DNA of 64,000 nucleotides from Amia ocellicauda (lineage: Eukaryota > Chordata > Actinopteri > Amiiformes > Amiidae): contig NC_089855.1 of NCBI RefSeq assembly GCF_036373705.1, positions 3,496,501 to 3,560,500 on the forward strand, given 5' to 3'. Positions 1-11,279 of the stretch are shown in pieces (the stretch's first letter is position 1; every line of letters begins with the position of its first letter). A program made the position numbers and the translations under genes. The notes under the pieces are model-generated. The model was not told where the DNA came from. It saw only the letters and a program-made list of their open reading frames with translations, and did no database searches.

Positions 1-539
1 ACTTTGCTCTATTGCCAAACAGGAGGGAAATGAAGACTCTGTATTGGAATGATGAAGAAAGTGTTTTATATTAACTATATCATATTTTATATTGATATTA
101 GAAATAATGACATTTTGTGCAGACTTGGCAAATTGGATTCATTAGTGGGAGGCCAAATAAAGCAGTTAACGATACACCCTTTCTTAAATTCTCTCACCGT
201 TTCTGTTTTTGTATGATAAGAGAAATGGGTTTTCCCGAATGTATCCACCCTTGGGTTTGTCTGTGTGTGGATTTCCTGTTTCTCCTCTCAAAGCTAAAGA
301 TGTTACCTCGTTGTTAAGAAAACCACACGATTGTATCATTTGTATGCTGTAACAGGACCAGACATCATCTGCCTCCATGATGACCTCCTCCCTTGGGAAG
401 GGCAGCCTACAAACTTTGCAGAGCTTGCAACTTTTGAAGCCTTTGATTGGATGAATGCCCACAAGATTCTACGTCATTTTACTATAAAGCTGGCTTGATA
501 GTTCTATTTGCTTAATCTCAACGACTTTTCCAGTTATTT
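1..539. other. intergenic, no gene seen
   Basis: AT-rich sequence with no convincing coding region. Short ORFs here lack any recognisable family motif. From about position 540 the sequence becomes alignable by eye to the stretch starting near 34300, so the edge of a segmental duplication lies close to the end of this interval. Confidence 0.5.
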
Positions 540-853
540 CGGGTTCTACAAGGTTACAGGTGTGAATACACGTGTGTTTTGATTTGTTGTTTTTTTTCCC
601 ATTTGTTTTGAGGAGAGACTGGGTGCAACGTTTGACCAGGATTTTTTTATTATTTTGGTAATCCTCCCCAGTTTTTGTCATTTAAAAAAGAGACAAATGC
701 AAAATAAAACCAGTCCCAATTCTTTCACTCAGGTGTTTGCCTCTTCTGTGTTCTGCCCTGGAAGCTGTGCTTGCAGCCTGATAGCTCACAATATAAATAT
801 ATATGTAAGTTAGTAAGGAATTATATAAGGTAGTAGTAGATTATACATACATA

Positions 854-925
854 CAGACAGGTGACAAATTAAAGGAAAAACCTGAATAAATGGAGCATTA
901 AAGGAACACAACAAATGCAGACGCC
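854..925 (+). mobile_element. Tc1/mariner-type MITE end (fragment)
   Basis: The sequence after a TA at 852-853 begins cagacaggtgacaaattaaa, which I recognise as a common fish mariner-like terminal sequence. Only one end is evident. It falls within the roughly 100 bases absent from the duplicate block at 34.6 kb, so it probably arrived after the duplication or was lost from the other copy. Confidence 0.4.
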
Positions 926-1014
926 TCCAGACAGGTATACAGCATGATACAATTAAGCAATTAACATCCTATCATGCTCTGTGGCAAAAATGCTGATCAA
1001 GGCCAGTTGACCTT

Positions 1015-1412
1015 GAATGATGGTCCCTTGCCCCAAAGGGGTTATTTTGCAATTTCTGCAGGAGCTTCTGAATGAGGGCAGGTCCCCATCCACGCTCAAA
1101 GTGTACCTGGTGGCCAACTCTGGTACATGGTACATATGGATTTATGGCGAGCCGGCTGTGTCCCACTTTTTGGTCTCGCAGGTTTTGAAACGACTGCTCA
1201 GGCTTCAACCTGCTCACACTCTTTCCCTGCCTGCATGGCGCCCTGATGTAGTGCTGGAAGCAAATTCCGAGGCCCCATTCAAACCAGTACAATCAGCTGA
1301 CCTAAAGATAGTGTAGCTGATGACGGCGTTTCTTCTGGCGATTACATCTGCCAAACACATGAGGAAGTTACATGCCCTGTCTATATGCTTTGCGGGGGAT
1401 GAGTCAAAATTC
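1015..1412 (+). pseudogene. DIRS-like tyrosine recombinase fragment
   Basis: The plus strand encodes a stretch with ILQFLQELLNEGRSPSTLKV followed, past an in-frame stop at 1314-1316, by a segment with ITSAKHMRKLHALS. This order (N-terminal SAM-like bundle, then a basic patch before HALS) is what I recall for the YR protein of vertebrate DIRS retrotransposons, which integrate by tyrosine recombination rather than with a DDE integrase. Only the N-terminal and middle portion is present; the catalytic C-terminal part is missing. A second copy lies at 34705-35093 inside the duplicated block. Confidence 0.7.
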
Positions 1413-2095
1413 ATGCTAATACTTAATTACCAATTGCAAATTACAAACCATGGCAACTTTTCTTTGCACAAGTATTTAGTTGTTATTTGCAGTTAGCAAG
1501 TGATTAGGCCTAGTAACATAGTATGATATCAATACAGAAAGAAAGGTATCCTTGTTTGAATTTGAACTGTAGCTGCAAGTGTAAAAACAGTAAATCAGAC
1601 TCAGCTTTGTTTGTTTAATATTGTGTATTTGACATCCAGTCACTGTGGTATTACTTTTTAAAATACATCTCTAGTATCAAGGGCAGACCTACACCTGGTC
1701 ACGTGAAGAAAATCTAATTGCAATATTATTTATTTGCTTTTTATTAAGTAAGGATCTGTATACAGGGTGTTTGTGTGTCAGTGTGAGAGTGTTTGTGTTT
1801 GTGTGTGGGTGTGTGTCTGTGAATGTGTGTGTGTCACTTAATACAATGTGATGCTGGTGCTTTGTTTTATATGTTGTGACATGAACACAGGGGGACGTTC
1901 TACATAAGTTGAAGAATTCAGTGAACTGGTTGACCTACATGGCTGCATCCGCACCTGAGTTTATACAGGCAAACCAGCACACGCCATCTGGTTCTGTCTT
2001 TGCAAAACGTGTTTTTAAGTTTCTTTCCTTTTCTGTTGAAGGATTTACAGAGGCGTTAACTTGTAAATGTACATAGTAAAACCAGAGAATGAGTT
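1413..2095. other. 3' flank of OR1, GT-rich
   Basis: No gene. This is the 3' side of the minus-strand OR1. It contains a GT-rich run at about 1770-1835 and segments that recur beside OR3 (35100-35680), OR4 (44050-44390 and 45385-45749) and OR5 (62030-62610). It is part of the ancestral duplication unit. Confidence 0.7.
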
Positions 2096-3077
2096 TTATT
2101 TGGCAGCCCTGACAGTGTTCTTGGCACTGTGTGGAAATAAACATTTGATTATAATGTACCTCTGAGCTGCTGCCATTATCTTCTTATTCCTTAAGCTGTA
2201 GATGATGGGATTTACCAGGGGGGTGAGGAAGTAGTTCAGCCCACCGATGAAAATGCGACCAATGGGTGAAATGCTGTCCACTCTCAACCCAATATACACC
2301 ACAGCCGAGGAGACGTAGTACAGCACCACCAGCACTATGAGGGAGGAGCACATGTAGAAGGCTTTCTTACAGCTCTCGTTGGATTTCATTTTCATCACCG
2401 CTATTATAATCCTGCAGTAGGTAAACAGCACAAAAATAAATGGCCCCCAGTCAACCACCATGGCGATCAACAGGGCAAAATTCACCTGGGCTGTCACATC
2501 AGCACAGGGTAGAGACATTGCAGTGGGGTAGTCACAGAAGCAATGTAAGACATAGTTGGAGGTAGAGTATGGCATTGAAATGGCCAGGATCCCAGGCACC
2601 ACAGGGAGGAGGAAGCCCAGTGCCCAGATTGTGGACATCATCCTTAGGCACACCCTGGTGCTGATGATGGTGTTGTAATGCAGGGGCTTCACCACAGCCA
2701 CGTACCGGTCATAAGCCATGGCTGCCACGAGGAATATTTCTACAGTGGCAAATGAGATGATGAAGTACATCTGCAGGAAGCAGCCTGCGATAGAGATGGT
2801 CCTGTAGTGGCCCCACAGCACTGCCAGCAGCTTTGGGTATCATGGCAGTTGTCAGCAGCACATCCAGGAGAGTCAGGTTCCACAGGAAGATGTACATGGG
2901 TGTGTGGAGCCCGAGGTCCAGAGACACCAGTACCAGTATCAGTAGGTTCCCCAGAATGGTGGCCAGGAAGAGGAGGAGGAACATGAAGAAGAGTGTGGTG
3001 TAGTGCTCCTGCAGGCCTGGCATTCCCACAATAATGAAATAGGAGGCTGAGGGAAGGGAGGTGTTGGGGTCACTCAT
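2096..3077 (-). pseudogene. olfactory receptor, single-base frameshift (OR1)
   Basis: This is a seven-helix odorant receptor coding exon read on the minus strand. The N-terminal part (2709-3077) has the NTS glycosylation sequon at residue 5, the GN of TM1 and HTPMY. The rest (2096-2821) has MAYDRYVAVVKPLHY at the end of TM3, the TM6 KAFYMCSS block and PLVNPIIYSLRN in TM7. The two lie in different frames. Compared with the intact paralogue at 35681-36661, the T run at 2832-2834 has one extra base, placing the shift near codon 82 in TM2. No other inactivating change was seen, so loss looks recent or could be an assembly error. It would otherwise be a plasma-membrane GPCR of about 326 residues. 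The stop codon overlaps an AATAAA. Subfamily not assigned. Confidence 0.9.
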
Positions 3078-3097
3078 GGCTCAGTGACACACAGGGT

Positions 3098-3130
3098 CTG
3101 TGCAGAGAAGATGCGCAGCTGGGAGGGCAG
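3098..3130 (-). promoter_or_regulatory. conserved splice acceptor upstream of OR1 ATG
   Basis: On the minus strand a pyrimidine-rich tract ends in tctgcacag, and the AG falls exactly 20 bases before the OR ATG. The same AG position is kept in all five OR copies, which supports both the start codon and a non-coding upstream exon. Confidence 0.65.
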
Positions 3131-3372
3131 GGGGACACTGGCTCAGTTATGCATTTATTTAATTTAAAGCAGTAAACAGCTAATAAGTGTAAGCCTGGGA
3201 GGCACAACCAGCAGAAGATTTATTTTTCCAACTCTTTCATTTCACCCACCCCTTAGTTTTAATGTTTTTCAACACTTTAATTTCTCCCCTTTTTTCTCGA
3301 ATAATGCATCAGTCAGTCTGCAGTCAGTGTGAAGGAGGCTGTTTACGTATGATCGCATATTCCAGTAATATA

Positions 3373-4375
3373 CAGTGAGGGAAAAAAGTATTTGATCCCC
3401 TGCTGATTTTGTACGTTTGCCCACTAACATAGAAATGATGAGTCTATAATTTTAATGGTAGGTGTATTTTAACAGTGAGAGCCAAAATCCAGACAAACGC
3501 ATTTCAAAAAAGTTATAAATCGATTTGCATGTTAATGAGGATGGTCGACTTAGTACTTGATGGCAAAACCCTTGTTGGCAATCACAGAGGTCAGACGTTT
3601 CTTGTAGTTGGCCACCAGGTTTGCACACATCTCAGGAGGGATTTTGTCCCACTCCTCTTTGCAGATCCTCTCCAAGTCATTAAGTTTTCGAGGCTGACGT
3701 TTGGCAACTCGAAACTTCAGCTCCCTCCACAGATTTTCTATGGGATTAAGGTCTGGAGACTGGCTAGGCCATATTTCAGTCCTTCACGGCGTAGTGTGTT
3801 GCCAATTGTTTTCTTGGTGACTATGGTCCCAGCTGCCTTGAGATCATTAACAAGATCCTCATGTGTAGTTCTGGGCTGATTTCTCACCGTTCTCATGATC
3901 ATTGAAACTCCACGAGGTGAGATCTTGCATGGAGCCCCAGACCGAGGGAGACTGACAGTTATTTTGTGTTTCTTTCATTTGCGAATAATCGCACCAACTG
4001 TTGTCACCTTCTCACCAAGCTGCTTGGCGATGGTCTTGTAGCCCATTCCAGCCTTGTGTAGGTCTACAATCTTGTCCCTGACATCCTTGGATAGCTCTTT
4101 GGTCTTGGCCATGGTGGAGAGTTTGGAATCTGATTGATTGATTGCTTCTGTGGACAGATGTCTTTTATACAGGTAACGAGCTGAGATTAGGAGCACTCCC
4201 TTTAAGAGATATATTGTATAACTTTTTTGAAATGCATTTTTCTTGATTTTTTTGTTGTTATTCTGTCTCTCACTGTTAAAATACACCTACCATTAAAATT
4301 ATAGACTGATCATTTCTTTGTCAGTGGGCAAATGTACAAAATCAGCAGGGGATCAAATACTTTTTTCCCTCACTG
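3373..4375 (-). mobile_element. Tc1-like element, family A, internally deleted
   Basis: Terminal inverted repeats start cagtgagggaaaaaagtatt, with TA on each side (3371-3372 and 4376-4377). The length is about 1.0 kb against 1.49 kb for the related copy at 37044-38531. Transposase coding is on the minus strand. The TIRs resemble a family common in fishes and frogs. It lies upstream of OR1. Confidence 0.9.
3550..4112 (-). pseudogene. Tc1-like transposase remnant, family A
   Basis: The reading begins [20 protein letters not shown] (helix-turn-helix, about residues 1-50) at 4112 and continues through the second DNA-binding helix set. It then jumps near 3770 from the EGLK region to the stretch around the final catalytic Glu ([11 protein letters not shown]). 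The deletion removes the first two catalytic Asp residues of the DD34E triad. Several frameshifts follow. It cannot encode an active transposase. Confidence 0.85.
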
Positions 4376-4415
4376 TATATTGGGAGGAATACTTACATAT
4401 GAACCAGCATGTATA

Positions 4416-5988
4416 CAGTGCATCCAGAAAATATTCACAGTGCTTCACTTTTTCCACATTTTGTTATGTTACAGCCTTATTCCAAAATGGAATAAATTCA
4501 TTATTTTCCTCAAAATTCTACAAACAATACCCCATAATGACAACGTGAAAGAAGTTGGTTTGAAATCTTTGCAAACGTATTAAAAATATAAAACAAAAAA
4601 AGCACATGTACATAAGTATTCACAGCCTTTGCTCAATACTTTGTTGAAGCACCTTTGGCACCAATTACAGCCTCAAGTCTTTTTGAGTAAGATGTTAAAA
4701 CACCTATTTTTGGGCAGTTTCTCCCATTCTTCTTTGCAGGACCTCTCAAGCTCCATCAGGTTGGATGGGGAGCACAGCCATTTTCAGATCTCTCCAGAGA
4801 TGTTCAATCGGGTTGAAGCCTGGGCTCTGGCTGGGCCACTCAAGGACATTCACAGAGTTGTTCTGTATCCACTGCTTTGTTATCCTTGCTGTGTGCTTAG
4901 GGTCGTTATCCTGTTGGAAGATGAACCTTCACCCCAGTCTGAGGTCCAGAGTGCTCTGGAGAAGGTTTTCATCAAGGATTGCTGCATTCATCTTTCCCTC
5001 GATCCTGACTAGTCTCCCAGTTCCTGCCACTGAAAAACATCCCCACAGCATGATGCTGCCACCAACATGCTTCACTGTAGGGATGGTATTGGCCAGGTGA
5101 TGAGCAGTGCCTGGTTTCCTCCAGACATGACGCTTCCCATTCAGGCCAAAGAGTTCAATCTTTGTTTCTCATGGTCTGAGAGTCCTTCAGGTGTCTTTTG
5201 GCAAACTCCAGGTGGGCTGTCATGTGCCTTTTACTGAGGAGTGGATTCTGTCTGGCCACTCTACCATACAGGCCTGATTGGTGGAGTGCTGCAGAGATGG
5301 TTGTTCTTCTGGAAGGTTCTCCTCTCTCCACAGAAACATGCTGGAGCTCTGTCAGAGTGACCATCGGGTTCTTGGTCACCTCCCTGACTAAGGCCCTTCT
5401 CCCCCAATTGCTCAGTTTGGCGGCCAGCTCTAGGAAGAGTCCTGGTGGTTCCAAACGTCTTCCATTTACGGATGATGGAGCCCACTGTGCTCATTGGGAC
5501 CTTCAATGCTGCAGACATTTTTCTGTACCCCTCCCCAGATCTGTGCCTCAATACAATCCTGTCTCAGAGGTCTACAGACAATTCCTTGGACTTCATGGCT
5601 TGGTTTGTGCTCTGACATGCACTGTTAGCTGTGGGACCTTATATAGACAAGTGTGTGCCTTTCCAAATCATGTCCAATCGACTGAATTTACCACAGGTGG
5701 ACTTCAATCAATTTGTAGAAACATCTCAAGGATGATCAGTGGATGCACCTGAGCTCAATTTTGAGTGTAATAGCAAAGGCTGTGAATACTTATGTACATG
5801 TGCTTTTTTTGTTTTTTATTTTTAATAAATTTGCAAAGATTTCAAACCAACTTCTTTCATGTTGTCATTATGGGGTATTGTTTGTAGAATTTTGAGGAAA
5901 ATAATGAATTTAATCCATTTTGGAATAAGGCTGTAACATAACAAAATGTGGAAAAAGTGAAGCGCTGTGAAACTTTACGGATGCACTG
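4416..5988 (-). mobile_element. Tc1-like element, family C, near full length
   Basis: The ends read cagtgcatccagaaaatatt and, inverted, the matching sequence ending cactg at 5988, each bordered by TA. The 1.57 kb length fits a complete Tc1 element. The subterminal stretch mentioning a stable ataccccataatgacaac is shared by both ends in inverted form. It lies directly beside the family A element, separated by about 40 bases. Confidence 0.9.
4629..5620 (-). pseudogene. Tc1-like transposase, family C, frameshifted
   Basis: On the minus strand the paired-like DNA-binding region is visible around 5261-5551 (KVPMSTVGSIIRKWK). It shifts frame near 5450 into KLSNWGRRALVREVTKNPMV. Further along [10 protein letters not shown] supplies the second catalytic Asp and [12 protein letters not shown] the Glu of the DD34E triad. 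Multiple frameshifts and stops break it. The catalytic residues survive as codons but not in one frame. Confidence 0.85.
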
Positions 5989-6559
5989 TAAAACGCCTGT
6001 GTCACTAATATGAGAGGTGGCCATACCCCTCTACTTTCAATTTTTATACAGACCTAAGCCAAACTTTTTGGGCTCTGTAATTTGCAAGGCTTTAAATACA
6101 TCATATGCCATATATTTTTGGGGAAAAAAGAAATTCTAACACGAACCGCCATTTTCCCTCAGCAGCGGGAGCGCGCGTGTATTCCAGCATTCCATTGTGT
6201 ACTAAGCGATGAGCCACAGGTTTGACTGCAATTTTAATTTTGTATTTCTTATTTCCTCTTTTAACTTAAAGTGTCAATGCATACATTTTGTTGTTGTTGC
6301 ATATGACTGTGGGAGTCCTTTGAAGTGTACATTTGTATTATTGCCCATATTATGATAAAACATGCATTAATGTATATGACAGACAGGAAACTAACAAACT
6401 GAATCCTAGTTGTGGATTTGTCTTGCTTTTATTTAATATCTGTTTTGTTAAAAACCAAAGTCAATAGTGCAGGTGTATAACTGATACAGGTGGTTGCTGT
6501 GAGCTATTCAAGTATGTAAAGACATTGGAAGCAAAGTATAGCAAGACAACATTAGAGGT
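5989..6559. other. intergenic, no gene seen
   Basis: No coding signal or recognised repeat was found. A GC-rich patch with gcgggagcgcgcgtg lies near 6163. Confidence 0.4.
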
Positions 6560-6736
6560 GGCAGGATTCACACTGTTGTTTGAAAGAATTGTGCATGACT
6601 CGGGAGATGGCGAGGCTTCAGATGCAGGTGCAGGAAGCCCAGAGAGCCATTTGCTTAGTTTGCAAAATGTGGATTCTGTAGTTAACGGAATATGAAAAGA
6701 GATGATGAAAATTAACGACTTGACCTCAGAATGTAA

Positions 6737-7987
6737 TGCCCCGTTTCCACTGGCAGACAGTCCGGCCCCAGACGCTTAAACGGGTGTTTCCACTGGCTGA
6801 GCGTCTGGACGCGTCCGTGTTTTGTGGCTGGTTAACTTGCTGGTACTGGACGTGTCCGTAAACGTCCCTCCCCACTGAGGACATGATTCGCTTTCAGAAT
6901 TGGAGATGTGTGTTTGACTTCACAGGGAGGAGATCAGATACATTGTGTCGGAAGATATAATCTCAAATGCCGTGTGCGATCACGAAAAAATTACAAGTTT
7001 ATTAGCAGCATGGAGTGAAATCCACATACAGAAACAATGACTGCTTACAGTTAATATCTGAGAGCATTAAAAACTTGGATTTCACAGGACCGGTGCAGTT
7101 CCGTGACTAGTTAAAATAAACTGAAGGATAATAATCGCATCGTAGCAGCCGATATTCTTAATATTTTATGAATAACTGGCTGGTGTTTCAGGCTGTGTTG
7201 TGTGAATGGTGTGCAGGACAATCCGCATAGACAGTCAGTGTTAAGGTGAACATGATTTAGTTAACATGTCCATTTACAAGTTAAATTAATGAATAAATAA
7301 ATACAGCAGATCTGGGTTTCCCTCTAAAACATTAAGGACTGGTTTAATAAATGCGTCCATAAACGCCATGACTGAGACACGCACACTTTAGTTAAATTAT
7401 AACCGGCTATATTGTAGCTGGATGATTAATCGTGAAACGTGTGTATTTTGTTTCAATTGTAACTTGCCCTGGTTAAGGACGTCTGATAAATAAATTATAA
7501 ATAATACGGCAAAAAGTATTGTTTGCAGTTACAAATCTGTAGTAAGAGTAATAAATTAAGGGAGTCACGCTGTGCAGTTTAAAATACATATATACTAGCA
7601 CAAATGATGACGATTCGCTATTTAGTATTATTGTTGCACATGGAAACGTATTCTTATGAGGACGTGCTTGTCTGAATATAATGTTGTCTATACACGTTTA
7701 GCTCTTCCTAACATCTCTTAACAGAAACGTGTATTTATTACGCTGTTTACAATCATGTAAAGCAGAAAGAATAAAACAGACACACAAGTCCTCTCCTCGT
7801 CAGGCTGTATCGCTCGTAGTGTTGTTCTCTGTCTCTGTTTAAAACGAAACAAACCAAACCCACAGTCGCTGCTCCTCCATCAGAGGGACGGACTTCACAG
7901 CGGCCTAATTTTGCAAAAAAAAGCTCTGGGACGTGTCTGAGGACGGCATGGCACGACACGGACGCTTAAGCCAGTGGAACCGAGACA
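6737..7987. mobile_element. PIF/Harbinger-type non-autonomous element (MITE)
   Basis: The ends are 18-base inverted repeats, TGCCCCGTTTCCACTGGC on the left and, inverted, TGTCTCGGTTCCACTGGC on the right, with three mismatches. They are flanked by TAA at 6734-6736 and 7988-7990. A three-base TWA target duplication is the hallmark of PIF/Harbinger elements. No transposase is encoded in its 1.25 kb. About 200 bases of its interior (7333-7600) recur at 26069-26280. It splits a coding relic. Confidence 0.75.
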
Positions 7988-8732
7988 TAAAGCTCTGGCA
8001 GACGAAAAAGACCGAATAGACACAGAGAGAAAGAGAGGGGGGTTCGGCTGTATAAGACTGAGGTGAAGATAGTTAAACTGAAAAATGAATTGAGAACCAT
8101 TTCAGACAAATTAGCCCGGACGAGTGTTGGAAATGTCAATAAAAGGACTGGACATAGAGATGACAAAAATCAAGAAATGTAGAGACAGGCACTTCAGCTT
8201 AGGGAGGAGAAAGATCAACTTGCTTTGGGTAATGCTAAGTTTGAGCAGAGCACTGAGGTGTTAAAGGAAGAGATGCAGAAACAGATGCGTAGTAAAAGAA
8301 ACTTATTTACTATAACAGAAAATCTGCAATGGATGGTAAACAGATCTTAAGTGTGGCAGACAAGGTTAGAGAGTTAAATGAAGAGGTGCTGTTCTAGCAG
8401 GGTGAGTATGAAGAAGTGAAGGGAGAGTTGGACAAGTTCTTGGAGAACAAGACTGAAACATACCTGGAAAATTGATACATGGGTGAAGTGTATATGGACT
8501 TAGTTGCTAATATGGGAGTTAGAACACAAAAGGCATCTCAGGTTGTTAGAGAAGTTTTTAAAAAAATGGGTGTTACACAGAAAGACTACAGAGAATTCGT
8601 ACAGAAAATGATTGGACTGTCTGCACAAAAATAGGTCAATAATTTTTGAAGGATGGTACAAGGATGCATTTAGGATGCAGGGAACAGGCATTAGGCTCTG
8701 TTCAGTGTACATTTAATACTGTCAGAGAAATA

Positions 8733-8859
8733 AGAACATAAGAAAGTTTACAAACGAGAGGAGGCCATTCAACCCATCGTACTCGTTTGGTGTCCATTAA
8801 TATCTGGTGGTCCAAGGATCCTATCCAGTCTATTTTTAAATGTTCCCAAACATGGTTTG
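8733..8859 (-). mobile_element. CR1-like LINE 3' tail fragment
   Basis: It begins gaacataagaaagtttacaa and continues as the reverse complement of the 3' end of the CR1-like elements seen at 19269 and 45385. Only about 130 bases of the LINE 3' end are present, as expected for strong 5' truncation. Confidence 0.75.
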
Positions 8860-9715
8860 GTTCAGGAAATGAGGTGTATGACTTGAATGTACATTTTTAT
8901 GAGTGAAATTATCACAACAATTACAAATCTTGTGTGGGACAGAACTGCAACTGAAAAAAAAAATCTATGAAATGTTGTCTCTGTACAGATCAGATATTCT
9001 TCCAGAATTTGAAAACCACAGTGAGACTGATGGGGCTATGCTTAGACTTGTAAATGAGCTTTTCTGTGGATTGCACTTAGTTTATGGTTTGGCCTACCAG
9101 GCTGATGTAACACTTCTATCTGAGAGAAATATTTTTTTGGTGCAGACAAAATAGTTAGTTTGTGCTTACATTGGGTACACAAATCAGTAGGAGAAAGCGG
9201 GACAATTAGATTGATCAGAATTAAATGCAAGGCAGTGCAGGAAAGAGGCTGTGAAAAAAGTAGAAAACCAGTGCAATTCAATATAGTTCTGTTAGGCAAG
9301 GATACATTTGAATTTGTGCCACTGGTACCATTCAAAGGTTACAGAATCAACATTACGTTTTTCAGTGCAGCTGGGTTTTTTACCTGTACTCTGATTTGCT
9401 GGAATTCAGAAGAGAAATTCAGCATGAAAACAAATTGGTGGAGCTGTGTTTGCTGATCTAAATGTTAGACAGTACTTGGCAGGATGTAGGGCACTTGGGT
9501 TAATTTGTAAAATTGTGACAGAGCCTCTTTTGAGAGTTGTGTCAAAGAAAGGAGCATGTTCTTGAGATGAATGACAGGTGTCAGGAACTTGACTGCAAAC
9601 TGAAGGCATGGCAATCAGACAGCCAAAGTTTTGGTAGAGGAGATGTAGAAGTGAATGTGGAGCCTGTCCTTCAGAAATGTACAGAGGATCAAATGCAGAT
9701 TTTGACAGCATGACT

Positions 9716-10689
9716 GTGCAGGTAGTGGAGTTAATTCTAGCTAGTCTTGTTAACGTGTGCTACCAGAAATGTATAGGTTGGAATGTATAGGTAATGGTAT
9801 GATTTGGGACATATTTAGTTTTCATTGGTGGTTAATTTTCTACTGCGCCCCCCCGTCCCATGCAACCTCTGGAAATTGGCCCTCCATCACCAGACATTGG
9901 GAACCCCTGACCTAGAGCATGGGTGGTATGCTGAGGTATCGGCAGAGCTGCACAGTTAGCTGCAATCCGCTCCAAAAACCAATGCCAGCTGTGAGAGGGA
10001 TTTGGGGATTTTTGACCGGTTGTTGAGAGAGAAGACGAGAGTGACAGGAAATGCTATTCCTTATTTTGTAATTTGCCAAAAAGAGGTCAAATTACATGAA
10101 GGTAGAGCTACATTATCTTTAACAAATGTGATTTTTGTTTTTCTTCTTTCAGAAAACTTGAAATAAAGTGTCGATTAAATGAAAAGTTGATTTTTATTTT
10201 CTGTGAAGAATTCCCTGCTGTTTTTAATGTATGTATTTGTGTTTAATATTATTTTCTGAACTGTTTGCAATTACATTGTAAGCTATTTACAATCAATGTG
10301 GTATTTATAAAACACGAATATAATTGTTTTGTTAGTGGCATATGAAAACAGCCTTTCATTGTGCCTGCAGTTATTTTTCTTGGTACTTGATCACGTTACA
10401 GTAATGTGCTGTAAACATTGCAATTCACCTGGCAATAGATACACAGTTTTAACAGGACACGATGATGACCAATAGTAAACCGATTTATTGATCAGTTCAA
10501 AAAATTATTGTGTGTTGCAGTTCACACTACTTAACTGAAAATAAATATGCACTGAATATAATATTACATATTATATTTTACTTTATTGTCTAATTTATTT
10601 ACTATACTGTAGGAATGTTTTATTGTATTGTATAAATCAGTATTTGTGTTACAATACTAACAACACTGCAAATCAATTTTAAAGTCCAC
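9716..10689. other. AT-rich intergenic
   Basis: No gene was seen. The stretch around 9840-9920 (cccaatgtctggtgatggag inverted) resembles the tail of a dispersed DNA-transposon repeat, but no ends could be defined. The rest is AT-rich without structure that I can interpret. Confidence 0.4.
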
Positions 10690-11200
10690 GCTTCCAGTGG
10701 TATGGTGCCGATACACACACAGCGCACAGCTGGAGCTCAGCGCTGCTCAGTCTGTGTGAATGGCAGCTGCTTTGGCAGTGGAATGCAGGGGATCAGTGTC
10801 TCTGCTCTGCTGCGACATTCCACTCTGAACACGTTATCATCCAAGTCCGAAGCACTGCCCAAGGGGGAGGGGTTTCTGCACACTGCCGTAGGAACCTGAT
10901 TAAAATGTCATTCTATGAAAGCTGCCATTGGCCCCTGCGCTCGTCACTCAGAACAGGTCCCTTCCCACATCCTGTTCCATAAAACGTGACTCTGTTGCCA
11001 TTTCTCCTGGACCCGAGAACGTGAGCTCTCTGTGTCTTGTCTGTGCATTAGACCCTTATTGTTATTTAGCAATTATTATTTGGTTGGTTGGCTTCACGGC
11101 TGTGCTGTTCACCACTGTTTATTATTGTCTGTGTCTATTTGTATTATTATTAGTTATTAATGATAGCTAATCTGACTGTTCCGTCCATGCTCCGGGTTTC
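10690..11200. repeat. possible retroelement terminal repeat fragment
   Basis: This is a GC-richer island in AT-rich surroundings. It contains gcactgcccaagggggaggg, which resembles the stretch at about 58050 in a DIRS-like terminal region, and a TATA-like ccataaaacg near 10979. No paired terminal repeat or coding region was found. An 80-residue hydrophobic reading frame at 10928-11170 looks accidental. Confidence 0.3.
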
Positions 11201-11279
11201 GGTGCGCTTTTGGTTTCAGTTTTGGCTACAAATAGTACACTACAATAAAGTACACTACAATAATAGTCGTATTTATATA

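Larger units (their letters stand above)
540..3210. repeat. OR-containing segmental duplication, copy 1
   Basis: This block matches 34300-36800 in the same order and orientation: a T-rich leader, a DIRS recombinase fragment, a GT-rich stretch, the OR coding exon and its immediate 5' side. Copy 1 carries about 100 bases (roughly 820-925) that copy 2 lacks. Copy 2 lacks about 95 bases found here at roughly 1390-1480. The match fades near 3210, upstream of the OR start. The retroelement fragment therefore sat next to the OR before duplication. Confidence 0.85.
6560..9715 (+). pseudogene. decayed coding relic of an unidentified, probably transposon-related protein
   Basis: Three stretches look like one plus-strand coding sequence in pieces. 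The first (6560-6736) and second (7988-8640) read as a charged coiled coil once the MITE at 6737-7987 is ignored: LTSECKALADEKDRI crosses the insertion point. A later part contains TQKASQVVREVFKKMG. The third (8880-9715) has DGAMLRLVNELFCGLHLVYG, then GTIRLIRIKCKAVQERG, PFKGYRINITFFSAAGFF and LNVRQYLAGCRALGLICKIV. These blocks resemble, from memory, uncharacterised multi-copy proteins of fish genomes, but I cannot name the family. Stops and frameshifts are frequent. A CR1 tail sits at 8733-8859 inside it. It may be an unclassified transposon ORF; a dead host gene is also possible. Confidence 0.5.

Noticed and set aside
1741-1840. GT-rich tract as a possible Z-DNA or regulatory element
   Set aside because: It is an irregular simple repeat repeated with each duplication unit, with no further evidence.
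6739-7987. Possible gene inside the Harbinger-type MITE
   Set aside because: No frame longer than about 70 codons has a recognisable motif, and the TIR and TAA structure explain the segment.
10928-11170. 80-residue ORF with a hydrophobic C terminus
   Set aside because: It lies in a terminal-repeat-like island, has no family motif and no sign of conservation elsewhere in the window.
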